Shown in pieces: positions 7,846-17,177 of a stretch of DNA of 48,679 nucleotides. This stretch comes from NORP181 sp047623555 (GTDB lineage Bacteria > Pseudomonadota > Alphaproteobacteria > Rhodobacterales > Rhodobacteraceae). The stretch lies in assembly GCA_047623555.1 (NCBI GenBank), contig JBLHMP010000022.1, positions 1-48,679 of the forward strand, written 5' to 3'. A program made the position numbers and the translations under genes. Numbering within the stretch: position 1 is the first letter of the stretch; each line of letters begins with the position of its first letter. The notes under the pieces were generated by a model. The model ran no database searches, was not told the origin of the DNA, and saw nothing but the letters and a program-made list of their open reading frames with translations.

Positions 7846-9474
7846 TCAGGCACTTTCGTCCCAAAGCACGTCACCATATTGGTCACGCAGTTTGTTTTTC
7901 AGCACTTTGCCGGTACCACCAATGGGCAGTTCGTCGACAAATATCACCTTGTTTGGCACCTGCCAGCTGGCAATGCGACCTTGGTAATGCGCTAAAATAT
8001 CCGCCTCGGACGGGTCTTGGCCTTCGGCTTTGATGACGATCAGAACCGGGCGTTCATCCCATTTCTTGTGACGCGCAGCGATGGCGGCAGCATTGGCAAC
8101 CTGTGGATGCGAAATGGCGATGTCTTCCAATTCAACCGTCGAAATCCATTCACCGCCAGATTTGATGATATCCTTAGACCGGTCGCGGATGATCATATAG
8201 CCATCCGGATCAATCGTCGCCACATCACCGCAGTCAAACCAACCATCCTCGGTCAGGGCAGTTTCTTCAACGCCGAAATAGGATTCAATGATCCAATGGC
8301 CGCGAATTTGCAGATCGCCCTGAGTTTCGCCATCTTCAGGCAGCAACCCGCCGTTTTCATCAACCAAACGCAACTCAACGCCAAAGGGTGGACGCCCCTG
8401 ACCTTCGCGCAGTTTGTTCTGCTCTTCCGCCGGAAGATCCACATGTTTCTGCAGCAATTGGTTCAGCGTGCCCAGCGGGCTGGTTTCAGTCATGCCCCAG
8501 CCGTGGATCAGGTCAACGCCATATTTCTCGCGGAATTCCTTCAGCATCGAACTTGGCAAAGCCGAACCACCGACAAGCGTCCGGGTCAGGCTTTCGGCCT
8601 TGCTGCCGGTTGCTTCCAAAGCGGCCAGCAGACCCATCCAGATCGTCGGCACACCCAGCGCCATAGTCACCTTTTGACCGTCGATCAGTTTTACTAGGCT
8701 TTCGCCGTCCAGTCCCGGCCCCGGCAGCACCAGTTTGGCGCCGACCATGGCAACCGCATACGGAACACCCCAGGCATTGGCGTGGAACATTGGCACAACC
8801 GGCAAAACCGTATCGCGCGCCGACAGGGCGAGCCCGTCAGGCTGATTTGCCCCCATCGAATGCAGAACGTTGCTGCGGTGGGTGTACTGCACACCCTTGG
8901 GGTTGCCGGTGGTGCCCGACGTGTAACACAGGCTCGACGGCATGTTTTCATCGATATCAGGCCAGACATAGTCATCACCCTCGGCGTCCAGCAGTTCGTC
9001 ATAAAACAGCACGCCATCAATCATTTCGGCAACGGCTTCGTCGCGCGGGCCCATATAAACAACATGTTTGACGGTTTTCAGATGCGCGCCGAGTTTGGCA
9101 GCAATCGGCAGAAACGTTTTGTCCAGAAACAGAACCTGATCCTGCGCGTGGTTGATGATATAGATAAGCTGTTCGGGGAACAGACGCGGGTTGATCGTGT
9201 GGCAGATCATGCCGGCCCCGGCCACGCCAAAATATATCTCAAGGTGACGGCGATTGTTCCAGGCGATTGTGGCACAACGTTCGCCCTGCTTGATGCCTAA
9301 CGTTTCCAATGCCGACGCCAGTTTGCGCGAATTTGCCTCGATCGTACGCCAGTTGGACGTTGTAATTTCGCCGTCGGTTTCAACTGAAATCACCTCGGTC
9401 GCGCCATGATAGCGTCCGGTGTGTGTAATCAGCGAGCTGATCGTCAGCGGCTGGTACATCATGGTTCCGTTCAT
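7846..9474 (-). CDS. AMP-forming acyl-CoA ligase, DmdB-like
   Basis: The enzyme activates a carboxylic acid with ATP and joins it to CoA. ANL-superfamily motifs are complete: the P-loop YTSGTTGNPKG, the A5 region GWGMTETSPLG, the A7/A8 region GWFDCGDVATI and DRSKDIIKSGGEW, and the catalytic Lys in GTGKVLKN. The 542 residues and segments such as WISTVELEDIAISHP, MFHANAWGVPY and AARHKKWDERP resemble methylmercaptopropionyl-CoA ligase DmdB, which in roseobacters acts in DMSP demethylation; the Trp in NAW is kept. Medium-chain fatty acids are an equally possible substrate. The gene follows a GMC dehydrogenase by 17 bases and precedes the ALDH by 1 base, so the three are very likely one transcript. 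The start has AAGGGAGAG upstream. Confidence 0.85.
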   Translation of the reverse strand: MNGTMMYQPLTISSLITHTGRYHGATEVISVETDGEITTSNWRTIEANSRKLASALETLGIKQGERCATIAWNNRRHLEIYFGVAGAGMICHTINPRLFPEQLIYIINHAQDQVLFLDKTFLPIAAKLGAHLKTVKHVVYMGPRDEAVAEMIDGVLFYDELLDAEGDDYVWPDIDENMPSSLCYTSGTTGNPKGVQYTHRSNVLHSMGANQPDGLALSARDTVLPVVPMFHANAWGVPYAVAMVGAKLVLPGPGLDGESLVKLIDGQKVTMALGVPTIWMGLLAALEATGSKAESLTRTLVGGSALPSSMLKEFREKYGVDLIHGWGMTETSPLGTLNQLLQKHVDLPAEEQNKLREGQGRPPFGVELRLVDENGGLLPEDGETQGDLQIRGHWIIESYFGVEETALTEDGWFDCGDVATIDPDGYMIIRDRSKDIIKSGGEWISTVELEDIAISHPQVANAAAIAARHKKWDERPVLIVIKAEGQDPSEADILAHYQGRIASWQVPNKVIFVDELPIGGTGKVLKNKLRDQYGDVLWDESA

Positions 9475-9491
9475 CGTGTCTCTCTCCCTTA

Positions 9492-11120
9492 TTATTCGGT
9501 GGCAATGGGGGCAGATTTTGCCGCCTGGATCATGTCCGCCGCTTTCTCTGCAATCATAATAGTAGGCGCGTTGGTATTGCCGCCAATCAGTCTTGGCATA
9601 ACAGAGGCATCAACCACGCGCAGCCCTTTTAACCCACGAACCCTTAGGTCCGGATCAACCACGGCCATGTCGTCAACGCCCATCTTGCAGGTGCCAACCG
9701 GGTGATAGACCGTATCTGCGCGCGACCGGATATGGTCCTCAAGTGCGGCATCATCGGGTTCACCTTTGATGTAGAATTCACTGTGTTTATAGGCGGCCAA
9801 AGGCGGTGTATTCATCAACTCACGCATCATCCGCACGCCTTTCACCATCGCACCCAGATCGTCGGGATGCGACAGAAACCGTGGGTCAATGCCGGGCGCT
9901 GCCATCGGATCCGCCGATTGCAAAAACACCTCGCCGCGTGATTTGGGCCGCAAAACGCAGGCATGGCAACTAAAGCCGGTCCCAAGATGCAGTTTGCGGG
10001 CGTGATCGTCCAGAATGCCGATGACGAAATGCAACTGAATGTCAGGGCGGTCCAGCGCCGGATTGGTTTTGAGAAACGCAGCGCCTTCGGCGAACGGTGT
10101 GGCAAACATTCCGGTGCCATCTTTGCGCCATTTCAGGGCATGCTTTATCAGGCGAAGACCCGAGGCAAACCCGATGCCAAACAGGTTCTTTTCGCGGGAC
10201 CTATAGGCCTGAATGAAATCCAGATGATCCTGCAGGTTTTGCCCAACGCCGGGCAATTCATGCACCATGTCGATGCCATGTGGTTTAATATCGTCAGGCC
10301 GTCCGACACCGGACAATTGCAACAACTGAGGCGAATTGAACGCGCCACCGCATAAAATTACCTCGTGTCTGGCCTGTATGGTTTTGTCGTTAGGCCCCTG
10401 TCGATAGGCAACTCCAGTGGCGCGTTTTGCTTCAAACAAGATGCGCTTTGCATGGGCGCCGGTCACAATTGTAAGGTTTGGCCGATGCATTACCGGATGC
10501 AAATAGGCCGCCGCAGCCGAGCAGCGTTCGCCGTTGCGGTCTGCGTCATGAAATTGCGTCACCTGAAATTGGCCGATGCCTTCGTTGTCGCCCTGATTAA
10601 AATCGTCCCGGCGGCGCAACTGCATGGCCTCACCGGCCTGCACAAAGGCCTCGGTGATCGGGCGCGGTGATTTTTGGTCAGAGACCTGCAGCGGGCCAGA
10701 TGTCGCGTGATGCGCGTCCGCACCGCGTTCGTTATTTTCGGATTTCAGAAAATACGGCAGTACGTCATCCCAGGCCCAGCCCTCGCAGCCCAGATTGGCC
10801 CATTCGTCGTAATCCTGCTGGTGCCCGCGAATATACAGCATCGCGTTGATCGCACTGGACCCGCCCAGTGCCTTGCCGCGGGGTTGATAGCCCCGGCGAC
10901 CCTTTAGGCCCGGTTGCGGTACTGTCTGGTAAGCCCAGTTGAATATTTTTGGCCGCCCGGGCAGCAAAGCCACAACGGCGGCAGGCGCGCGAATAAGAAT
11001 GCTGTCGCCCTTGCCTCCGGCCTCAAGCAGGCAAACAGAGATGTCGGGGTCTTCAGACAAACGAGAAGCCAGCGTTGATCCGGCTGATCCGCCGCCAACT
11101 ATCACATAGTCAAATGTCAT
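9492..11120 (-). CDS. GMC-family FAD-dependent dehydrogenase (choline/alcohol type)
   Basis: Flavin-dependent oxidation of an alcohol to an aldehyde is expected, with electrons passed to the quinone pool or another acceptor. The 542-residue protein opens with the FAD-binding motif VIVGGGSAGSTLASRL. It has the first GMC signature (PRGKALGGSSAINAMLYIRG) and the second (GAFNSPQLLQLSGVG). The catalytic His lies in HPVGTCKMG and the C-terminal GMC region in GNTNAPTIMIAEKAADMI. There is no signal peptide. GGGGAG precedes the ATG. It is first in the operon with the ligase and ALDH, which suggests a primary alcohol as substrate. BetA (choline dehydrogenase) is a close relative, but betB, betC and betI are absent and the adjacent ligase argues against glycine betaine synthesis. 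Confidence 0.88.
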   Translation of the reverse strand: MTFDYVIVGGGSAGSTLASRLSEDPDISVCLLEAGGKGDSILIRAPAAVVALLPGRPKIFNWAYQTVPQPGLKGRRGYQPRGKALGGSSAINAMLYIRGHQQDYDEWANLGCEGWAWDDVLPYFLKSENNERGADAHHATSGPLQVSDQKSPRPITEAFVQAGEAMQLRRRDDFNQGDNEGIGQFQVTQFHDADRNGERCSAAAAYLHPVMHRPNLTIVTGAHAKRILFEAKRATGVAYRQGPNDKTIQARHEVILCGGAFNSPQLLQLSGVGRPDDIKPHGIDMVHELPGVGQNLQDHLDFIQAYRSREKNLFGIGFASGLRLIKHALKWRKDGTGMFATPFAEGAAFLKTNPALDRPDIQLHFVIGILDDHARKLHLGTGFSCHACVLRPKSRGEVFLQSADPMAAPGIDPRFLSHPDDLGAMVKGVRMMRELMNTPPLAAYKHSEFYIKGEPDDAALEDHIRSRADTVYHPVGTCKMGVDDMAVVDPDLRVRGLKGLRVVDASVMPRLIGGNTNAPTIMIAEKAADMIQAAKSAPIATE

Positions 11121-11204
11121 CCCGAACTCCCCTTGTCGCGATTGAGAGGTTTTCCGATCCCTTGTCCAGTTTTACCAGACGTCACGGTACCCGCTGTCAA
11201 AGCC

Positions 11205-12860
11205 CTATTTCGTTTTGACAATCGCCAGTTCGCCATCCCATCCCTGCTGCGGAATCTTTGGAATGTCAGTGTCGGCAATATAGGACGGTGTCATGATCTG
11301 AACATCATTTTCGTTAAACACGTCGATAATGTTGCTGTGCAAATCCGAGGTGATTTTCGGCATGATTGAGCCGCGCGTTGTATAGGCGTTGATCTGATAA
11401 TTGACCGCATAATCCGCAAGAGCGGCGCGCAGTACAAACGGCGTTGGGCTGTTTTTCAGGTTCTGAGTTCGCTTGGCGGCTTCGATCAACATTGCCTCGA
11501 TCTTGGCCTGCGGTTCTTCATAGCCGATGCCGACCGTGGTGTGCAAAAGCAGCCCGCGCCCGTCGATCTTGCTTGAATAATTGATCACGTCAGAATTCAG
11601 AATTTGACCGTTCGGGATGCTGATAAGTTCGTTTTTGATCGACTTGATATAGGTCTCCATCAGCTTGATCTGTACCACGTCGCCAACATGTTCGCCGACC
11701 CGGATACGGTCGCCAATATTCATGCTGCGCCGATAGATTACAAACAGGCCGGCCAGCACATTGCTAACGACGGAATTTGATCCAAGCGACACCATGACAC
11801 CGACCAGCAATGTCAGACCTTTGACCGCCTCAGATTCAGCACCAGGAATGAATGGAAAACAGATAATCGCCGCGATTATCATCAGGGTAACGCGGACAAT
11901 GTTGTAAGTGGGCCAGATCCAGTGCTTTTCAAAGTTCTTGATGGAAATGGTACCAGCTTCGATGTTTTGAAAGAATATGAACGAGCCTTTGATCAAACCG
12001 CGTGTCATCCCAACAACGATGCCAATAGTGATCATATTGGGAATGAAGGTGACAAAACCCTGGAGAATGTCGAAAACCGGGGCCGTGAAATGATTAATCA
12101 AAAGCTGTGCAAAGGATTTGGTTTCGGCGAAGGACAACAAAACCAGAGACAGGTAATAATAGAATGCCACAAACATGATGATCAGAATGAAAAACTGGAC
12201 AAAATAACGGGCCAAAGCGGCAACCGCATGGCTTTTGACCACATCCTTTGTGGCCGCCTGAACGTCGGAAAATTTGGTGTCTACATATCGTTCAACCCGT
12301 CTGGGGATGCTCTTGCGCAGGCGTATCAATATGAAAATCAAAAACGCAAAGCCGACGGTCCATAAAAGCGCCTCATAGGCACTTTGCACGCGGGCCTCGT
12401 CGGTTCGACTGGCGCGATAGGCCAGAATTGCCTGTTCAATCGCGTCTGATTGAATGCTCGCCAAAACGACAATATCGACTTTTTCAAATTCTGCATCGGC
12501 CTTTGTGGTGATGGCGATAAGCGTGTCATCCGCCCAGATATTATATCCAAGCTTGCCGGATTTAACTTTCATTATTACCGACGTTAATTCTGAGGCTTCG
12601 GCAACTTCTATAAGATGGTTCTGTATGGTTAGGGCGCGCTCTAATGCAGGCAATGCAGTGTTGCCACGAACGCTAAACAACCTGTCTCCATCTATTGTAA
12701 CCGGGCTGACAAAGGTGGTGTCCGGCTCGGCGCTTGCGGTTGTGCCAGCCTCGGTGTTTTGCGCGGTCGCCGGGCTTTGCCACAACGCGACCGCCATCGT
12801 TAGCGCAAGTATCAGGCGCACCACCCAAGTCAGTACAGGATCGAAACCGGTTTTGGACAT
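11205..12860 (-). CDS. MscS-family mechanosensitive channel, long form
   Basis: This is a membrane channel protein thought to open under membrane tension. A signal peptide or first helix (VVRLILALTMAVALW) ends near AQN, followed by a periplasmic domain of about 130 residues and then several membrane helices (WTVGFAFLIFILIRL, FVQFFILIIMFVAFYYYL, MITIGIVVGM, VTLMIIAAIICFPFIPG). The MscS pore helix and beta domain follow (LGSNSVVSNVLAGLFVIYRR, GDRIRVGEHVGDV, SIPNGQILNSDVINYS). The product is 551 residues from the ATG at 12860; an upstream GTG at 12878 is the alternative. It lies 135 bases downstream of a second MscS gene on the same strand, so the two could be separately transcribed. It is not the small E. 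coli MscS type. Confidence 0.88.
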   Translation of the reverse strand: MSKTGFDPVLTWVVRLILALTMAVALWQSPATAQNTEAGTTASAEPDTTFVSPVTIDGDRLFSVRGNTALPALERALTIQNHLIEVAEASELTSVIMKVKSGKLGYNIWADDTLIAITTKADAEFEKVDIVVLASIQSDAIEQAILAYRASRTDEARVQSAYEALLWTVGFAFLIFILIRLRKSIPRRVERYVDTKFSDVQAATKDVVKSHAVAALARYFVQFFILIIMFVAFYYYLSLVLLSFAETKSFAQLLINHFTAPVFDILQGFVTFIPNMITIGIVVGMTRGLIKGSFIFFQNIEAGTISIKNFEKHWIWPTYNIVRVTLMIIAAIICFPFIPGAESEAVKGLTLLVGVMVSLGSNSVVSNVLAGLFVIYRRSMNIGDRIRVGEHVGDVVQIKLMETYIKSIKNELISIPNGQILNSDVINYSSKIDGRGLLLHTTVGIGYEEPQAKIEAMLIEAAKRTQNLKNSPTPFVLRAALADYAVNYQINAYTTRGSIMPKITSDLHSNIIDVFNENDVQIMTPSYIADTDIPKIPQQGWDGELAIVKTK

Positions 12861-12995
12861 TTCCAAATTGCTCCCCACGTGGCCGACCGGAAATTGATCA
12901 GCGACAATAGTGTCTCAGGAACAATGCGATGCAAGTTTCAACGGAGCAAGGGTTATTGCTCCATTTCGCCTACTTACAGGGTCGTGTGGTCGGGT

Positions 12996-14312
12996 TCAGC
13001 TGTCGGCTTGATCGCTCACCTGATATACGTGCACATCGCGCTGTGGGAATGGAATAGAAATGCCCTCGGCGTCAAACTGCTCTTTTGCCTGACGCAACAG
13101 GTCCCAATATACGGTCCAATAGTTCGGGGTTTTCACCCAGGGGCGGCAGAAAATATTCACCGAACTGTCGGCCAACTCGCCAACAAATATCGACGGCGCC
13201 GGATCGGTCAGGCAAAATTTGTTCTGCTCAATCAGTTTGGTCAGTATTTCAATCGCTTTGGGTGCGCTGTCGGTATAGCCGATGCCAAACACCAGATCGA
13301 CCCGCCGTTCAGCGGCGGCATTGACGTTGGTGATGACATCGCCCCAGACCTTTGAGTTCGGCACAACGATGATTTGGTTGTCAAACGTCCGGATGGTTGT
13401 GGTAATGATCGACACATCATCGACAACGCCGGACGTGCCGCTGACATGAATAAGATCGCCGGTATCAAAGGGTTTCAACACCATGATCATCAACCCGCTG
13501 GCAAGGTTGCCAAGCGTATCCTGCAAAGCAAACGCAAGGATAAAGCTGATGCCGCCAAACACAGCAAACACTGGCGTTACATTAACCCCGGCAAACGCAA
13601 GGATCAGCACAAACCCAGTAGCCAGGGTCAGCCAGTAAACAGCTTTCTGGATAAATGATTTCAACAACTGCGAAAATGTCGAAATACGTCCCAGCGCCCG
13701 GCCAATCATGCGTCGATTGAACCTTGCAAGCAGGGTAACAGCGAAGAATGCCACTATTCCGAATGCGACTTTGATCAGAAACCCAAGCCCCCCGTCCGAC
13801 GATAACAACCAAACCTTAGCGATCCGAACAAGCGCCTGCAAATCCGTGACCCGGAACAATTCAGCCGTTACAGCATTGGCGTATTTAGTATGAAGCAACA
13901 AAGCATCTGTACTGGCCCCTTTTCGCTCCCATTCGGTTAAAACAGTGCGATAAAGTTCCAGTGTTGAACTTAGGTTGGTCGCTGCGACAACAATGTCTTC
14001 CCGGTTTGCGCTGGCCTCGCTGCTCGTCGCATCCAGCAGTTCAAGATTAAGCAAAACATTGGATTTGATCTTATCCTGAAGGTGACCTTGCCAAACTTCG
14101 GCAAGTTTGGCCAAATCTGCCTCTGGCATAGGCAAGGTCAGCAGCCGCAATTCATGGTTGGACAGGTCGGAATTTTCGGCAGCATCCGGTGCCTGGAAAT
14201 TTATAGCATTATCATCAGTTTGTTGGGCAAAGGCATTCACAGGCAAGGCCAGCAAGCCGACCAAAATCAACAAACGCATCACTGCGGGACCGGGGGAATT
14301 GAAAATGCGCAT
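12996..14312 (-). CDS. MscS-family mechanosensitive channel
   Basis: The 438-residue protein has an N-terminal signal or first helix (LLILVGLLALPVNAFA), a periplasmic domain of roughly 130 residues, then helices (LIKVAFGIVAFFAVTLLA, AVYWLTLATGFVLILAFAGV) and the classic MscS pore segment ALQDTLGNLASGLMIMVLKP with the beta domain (IHVSGTSGVVDDV, VVPNSKVWGDVITN). Compared with the neighbouring channel it keeps a more canonical pore helix. The ATG at 14312 has AGGG 5 bases upstream; a TTG at 14330 lies before the ribosome site and is unlikely. The role is protection in osmotic downshift, by family knowledge. Confidence 0.9.
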   Translation of the reverse strand: MRIFNSPGPAVMRLLILVGLLALPVNAFAQQTDDNAINFQAPDAAENSDLSNHELRLLTLPMPEADLAKLAEVWQGHLQDKIKSNVLLNLELLDATSSEASANREDIVVAATNLSSTLELYRTVLTEWERKGASTDALLLHTKYANAVTAELFRVTDLQALVRIAKVWLLSSDGGLGFLIKVAFGIVAFFAVTLLARFNRRMIGRALGRISTFSQLLKSFIQKAVYWLTLATGFVLILAFAGVNVTPVFAVFGGISFILAFALQDTLGNLASGLMIMVLKPFDTGDLIHVSGTSGVVDDVSIITTTIRTFDNQIIVVPNSKVWGDVITNVNAAAERRVDLVFGIGYTDSAPKAIEILTKLIEQNKFCLTDPAPSIFVGELADSSVNIFCRPWVKTPNYWTVYWDLLRQAKEQFDAEGISIPFPQRDVHVYQVSDQADS

Positions 14313-14488
14313 GGTAACCCTATCAAACAACGTTTAAACAACATGACCAGTATTGCGCTGTGCCCGGGAAATCGAGAGAAATCGCGCTTTGTCAGAAAAT
14401 CTTTTGCTTTGGCTGGTGCGGATTATGGTGCAACGTGACAGGGAAGAACGAAGCAAAATCCAACAGCTGCCGTACAGCCTGACATTTT

Positions 14489-15418
14489 CTAAACCGCCAC
14501 GACGTTCTTGGTGGTTTGAGTGTTTTGCCCCAATACAAGCCTGGACAATTCTGTCGACTTTAGCTGCTCTTTAAAACCCAGACACACAATCCCATCCGCA
14601 AATTCATCATTTGCGTTAGACGTTTGCCAGCGCTGTCCGACAATCTGAATAAGCGTCTTTTGCCCATCAAGAGATGTCACAAACCCCTTGGCGCGGATGA
14701 TGCCGTAGCTATTGCTGGCCAAAGATTGCGCCAGTTGATCGGCATCAAGCGGGCCTCTGGGGCTTAGAGTCAGCATGTCCAGATTTGCGGCTTCGTGATG
14801 TGGCCCTGATGTGTAAACGCGCCCCAGAAAGCTACCCAAAACGGTTTCGGGTGGCACCGCGCCCTGCACCGAGTCGACCACACGCGTTTGCGGATATAGG
14901 GCGGTTAGCCACTGTTTGGTGGCCTCTAGTGTCTCGGCGCTCACCAGATCGGTTTTGTTCAAAAGCACAATATCGGCATCATTCAGTTGACGCAGAATAG
15001 TATCGCCCATGTATTTATCGCGGACACTGCGCCTGATGGTTTCCGCATCTGCAAGTACCACAATCCCATCAGAGGAAAACCCGTCCAGCAACCCAAGCGT
15101 GGCAACAATTGAGCCGGGAATGGCAACGCCTGATGCTTCGATCAGGATATGGTCCGGACGTGGTTGCATTTTCGCCATATCCAATAGCGCCGCGGTCAAA
15201 TCATCGCCGAACGAACAACAAATACAGCCGCCGGCAATGGAAATGATGTCGTCGCCCGTGGCCTCTATCAGGTCCTCATCTATGGCCAGTTCGCCAAATT
15301 CGTTGACCAACACAGCCAATCGCAACCCATTGGCATTGCGTAGTAAATGATTGACAAGCGTGGTTTTCCCTGACCCCAGATAGCCACCGATTACCGTGAC
15401 AGGTAGCGGGTCATTCAT
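14489..15418 (-). CDS. CobW/COG0523 family GTP-binding metal chaperone
   Basis: G3E-family GTPase. Walker A is GGYLGSGKTT (residues 11-20), the metal-binding CxCC motif is CICC (65-68), ILIEASG forms the switch/Walker B region and NKTD (154-157) reads the guanine base. The C-terminal CobW domain lies at about residues 210-300. Family members deliver zinc, cobalt or iron to client enzymes. The ATG overlaps the stop of the amidohydrolase upstream (ATGA), so translation is coupled to that metal-dependent enzyme, which is the obvious candidate client. cobN and other cobalamin genes are absent here, so CobW in the cobalamin sense is unlikely. No long His-rich stretch is seen. Confidence 0.88.
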   Translation of the reverse strand: MNDPLPVTVIGGYLGSGKTTLVNHLLRNANGLRLAVLVNEFGELAIDEDLIEATGDDIISIAGGCICCSFGDDLTAALLDMAKMQPRPDHILIEASGVAIPGSIVATLGLLDGFSSDGIVVLADAETIRRSVRDKYMGDTILRQLNDADIVLLNKTDLVSAETLEATKQWLTALYPQTRVVDSVQGAVPPETVLGSFLGRVYTSGPHHEAANLDMLTLSPRGPLDADQLAQSLASNSYGIIRAKGFVTSLDGQKTLIQIVGQRWQTSNANDEFADGIVCLGFKEQLKSTELSRLVLGQNTQTTKNVVAV

Positions 15419-17052
15419 AGATCAGCGGTGGCAAAGATCCGTCCACCCTGAACCGTTCCCCAAACCCGTACATCTTTGAGGTTCTCACCGCCGATTGTCT
15501 CGGGATCATCCTCTAACACAGCAAAATCGGCCTTTTTACCGACTTCGATCGACCCGACTTCTCCATCAAGCTTTAGCGTATAGGCGGCGCCCAATGTGAT
15601 CGCATAAAGCGCATCATCAACGCCAATTTTTTCGGACTCACCTTGCACCCGACCAGAGGCGGTGATCCGGTTAACCGCGCACCAGGCGGTGAACAGCGGA
15701 CCCAACGGCGTCACCGGCGCATCCGAATGGATCGCCATCGGCACATTGCTGGACAATGCGGTGTGGCAGGCGTTCATTCTGGTGGCGCGATCCGGGCCAA
15801 CGGTCAGCCGGTAATGTTCGTCGCCCCAATAAAAATGGTGGTTGGCAAACAGATTGACGCACATGCCAAGGTTATGCATCCGCCGAAACTGTGCCGCGTC
15901 AGCCAGCTGGCAATGTTGCAACGTGAACCGGTGGTCGGCGTTTGGGGTTTTGAGCAGCGCGGTTTCTAGCGTATCCAGCGCCAGTTCGGTGGCCTGATCG
16001 CCATTGGTGTGGGTGTGGACCTGAACATTAGCCGCCAGCGCCAGACCGTAAATTTCTGCCAGATGTTCCGGCGTGATATACCAAAGACCGTTTTCGGCGC
16101 CGTTGTGATACCCCGGCCAGCGTAGCCGTGCGGAAAACCCCTGAATTGACCCGTCCGCAATCACCTTGATCTTACCAAACCGAAGCCGATCTGTGGATTT
16201 CTCGGCCAAATTAGACACAAATTCAACCAACTCTTTTGGTGGCAAGCCCATGAAAAACCGGAACGGAACGATCCGGGCGGGAAAGGCGTCTTCGCCAGTG
16301 ACCCGCAACATCATATCAATGCCGTCATCAGTCAGCCGTGCCGCCAGATCGGTGACCGTTGTCACCCCGGTGCGGACGCACAGCTTGGCAAATGCACGCA
16401 ACCCCGGTTCGTCACAATCGGTCATCGCGCGGTCAAATCCGACATGCGGGCCGACGGGCGTCATCACTTCGGGGCTTTTCAACTCGCCCGTTGGCAGACC
16501 ATCGTTGCCCAGCGGAATACCGGGGTGATTTAGACCCTGTTTCAGCATGCCAGATAGCTCTAGCGCCTTGGTGTTCACGTTCAAGATGTGGCCGGACGCA
16601 TGCAAAACCGCAACTGGTCGGGTGCTTGAAACCCTGTCCAGATCCTGGCGTGTCACACGTTCGTTGTTCAAATAAATCGGGTCAAGCTGCCAACCCGACA
16701 ATGGGGCGTCAGGATCGGTCAGCTTTGCTTCGGCTTCAGACAGCCGTTCAATGACTGCTTCGATGGTTTTAGCGCCTTGCCAAACCTTTCCGTCCGGATC
16801 CATCCGGTCAAAAAACCCGCAATATACCTTTTGCCAAAGCGAGCCTTCCATGGCGTGGGCGTGGCCTTCGACCAATCCGGGCATCAGCACCTTATCGGCA
16901 AATTGCTCATCCAGAGTATAGTCGCCCCATGTGGCCAGTTCTTCCAGGCTGCCCACCGCAAGAATTCGACCTTCGCGCACGGCCACATGGCTCGCCGAGG
17001 GTTGGCTTGGGTTCATGGTGATGATTTTTTTTGCGCTATAGATGGTTGTCAC
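15415..17052 (-). CDS. Amidohydrolase family protein, YtcJ-like
   Basis: Metal-dependent hydrolase of the amidohydrolase superfamily. The first metal motif HAH is at residues 64-66, in PGLVEGHAHAMEG. KIKVIADGSIQGFSARL is the conserved YtcJ-type segment. QVHTHTNGDQATELALD and LQHCQLADAAQ hold further His ligands, and AIHSDAPVTPLGPL holds the catalytic Asp. The C-terminus (SIEVGKKADFAVLEDDP) returns to the composite beta sandwich. The start is taken as the GTG at 17052 with GGAAAC upstream, giving 545 residues; a TTG at 17109 would add 19 residues unlike the family. No signal peptide, so cytoplasmic. The divergent LysR gene and importer suggest the substrate is taken up by that importer. Substrate unknown. 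Confidence 0.85.
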   Translation of the reverse strand: MTTIYSAKKIITMNPSQPSASHVAVREGRILAVGSLEELATWGDYTLDEQFADKVLMPGLVEGHAHAMEGSLWQKVYCGFFDRMDPDGKVWQGAKTIEAVIERLSEAEAKLTDPDAPLSGWQLDPIYLNNERVTRQDLDRVSSTRPVAVLHASGHILNVNTKALELSGMLKQGLNHPGIPLGNDGLPTGELKSPEVMTPVGPHVGFDRAMTDCDEPGLRAFAKLCVRTGVTTVTDLAARLTDDGIDMMLRVTGEDAFPARIVPFRFFMGLPPKELVEFVSNLAEKSTDRLRFGKIKVIADGSIQGFSARLRWPGYHNGAENGLWYITPEHLAEIYGLALAANVQVHTHTNGDQATELALDTLETALLKTPNADHRFTLQHCQLADAAQFRRMHNLGMCVNLFANHHFYWGDEHYRLTVGPDRATRMNACHTALSSNVPMAIHSDAPVTPLGPLFTAWCAVNRITASGRVQGESEKIGVDDALYAITLGAAYTLKLDGEVGSIEVGKKADFAVLEDDPETIGGENLKDVRVWGTVQGGRIFATADL

Positions 17053-17155
17053 GATGTTTCCGTTCTTACTGTGGGGCGTCACGCGTTTGGCCTTTGAGAG
17101 CTTTAGCAAACGCTATGCGATTTTCTTTTTTGCGAAAAATGGATATTACTGGCCT

Positions 17156-17171
17156 ATAACCACCAATTTAT
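17156..17171. promoter_or_regulatory. Possible LysR operator between divergent genes
   Basis: An inverted repeat ATAA-N8-TTAT lies immediately before the LysR start and about 105 bases before the amidohydrolase GTG. LysR regulators often bind AT-rich dyads between themselves and a divergent target. The match is short and could be chance. Confidence 0.25.
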
Positions 17172-17177
17172 GATGGA

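Noticed and set aside
9492..11120. Choline dehydrogenase betA
   Set aside because: GMC signatures fit, but no betB/betC/betI or choline transporter genes are near, and the operon carries an acyl-CoA ligase instead.
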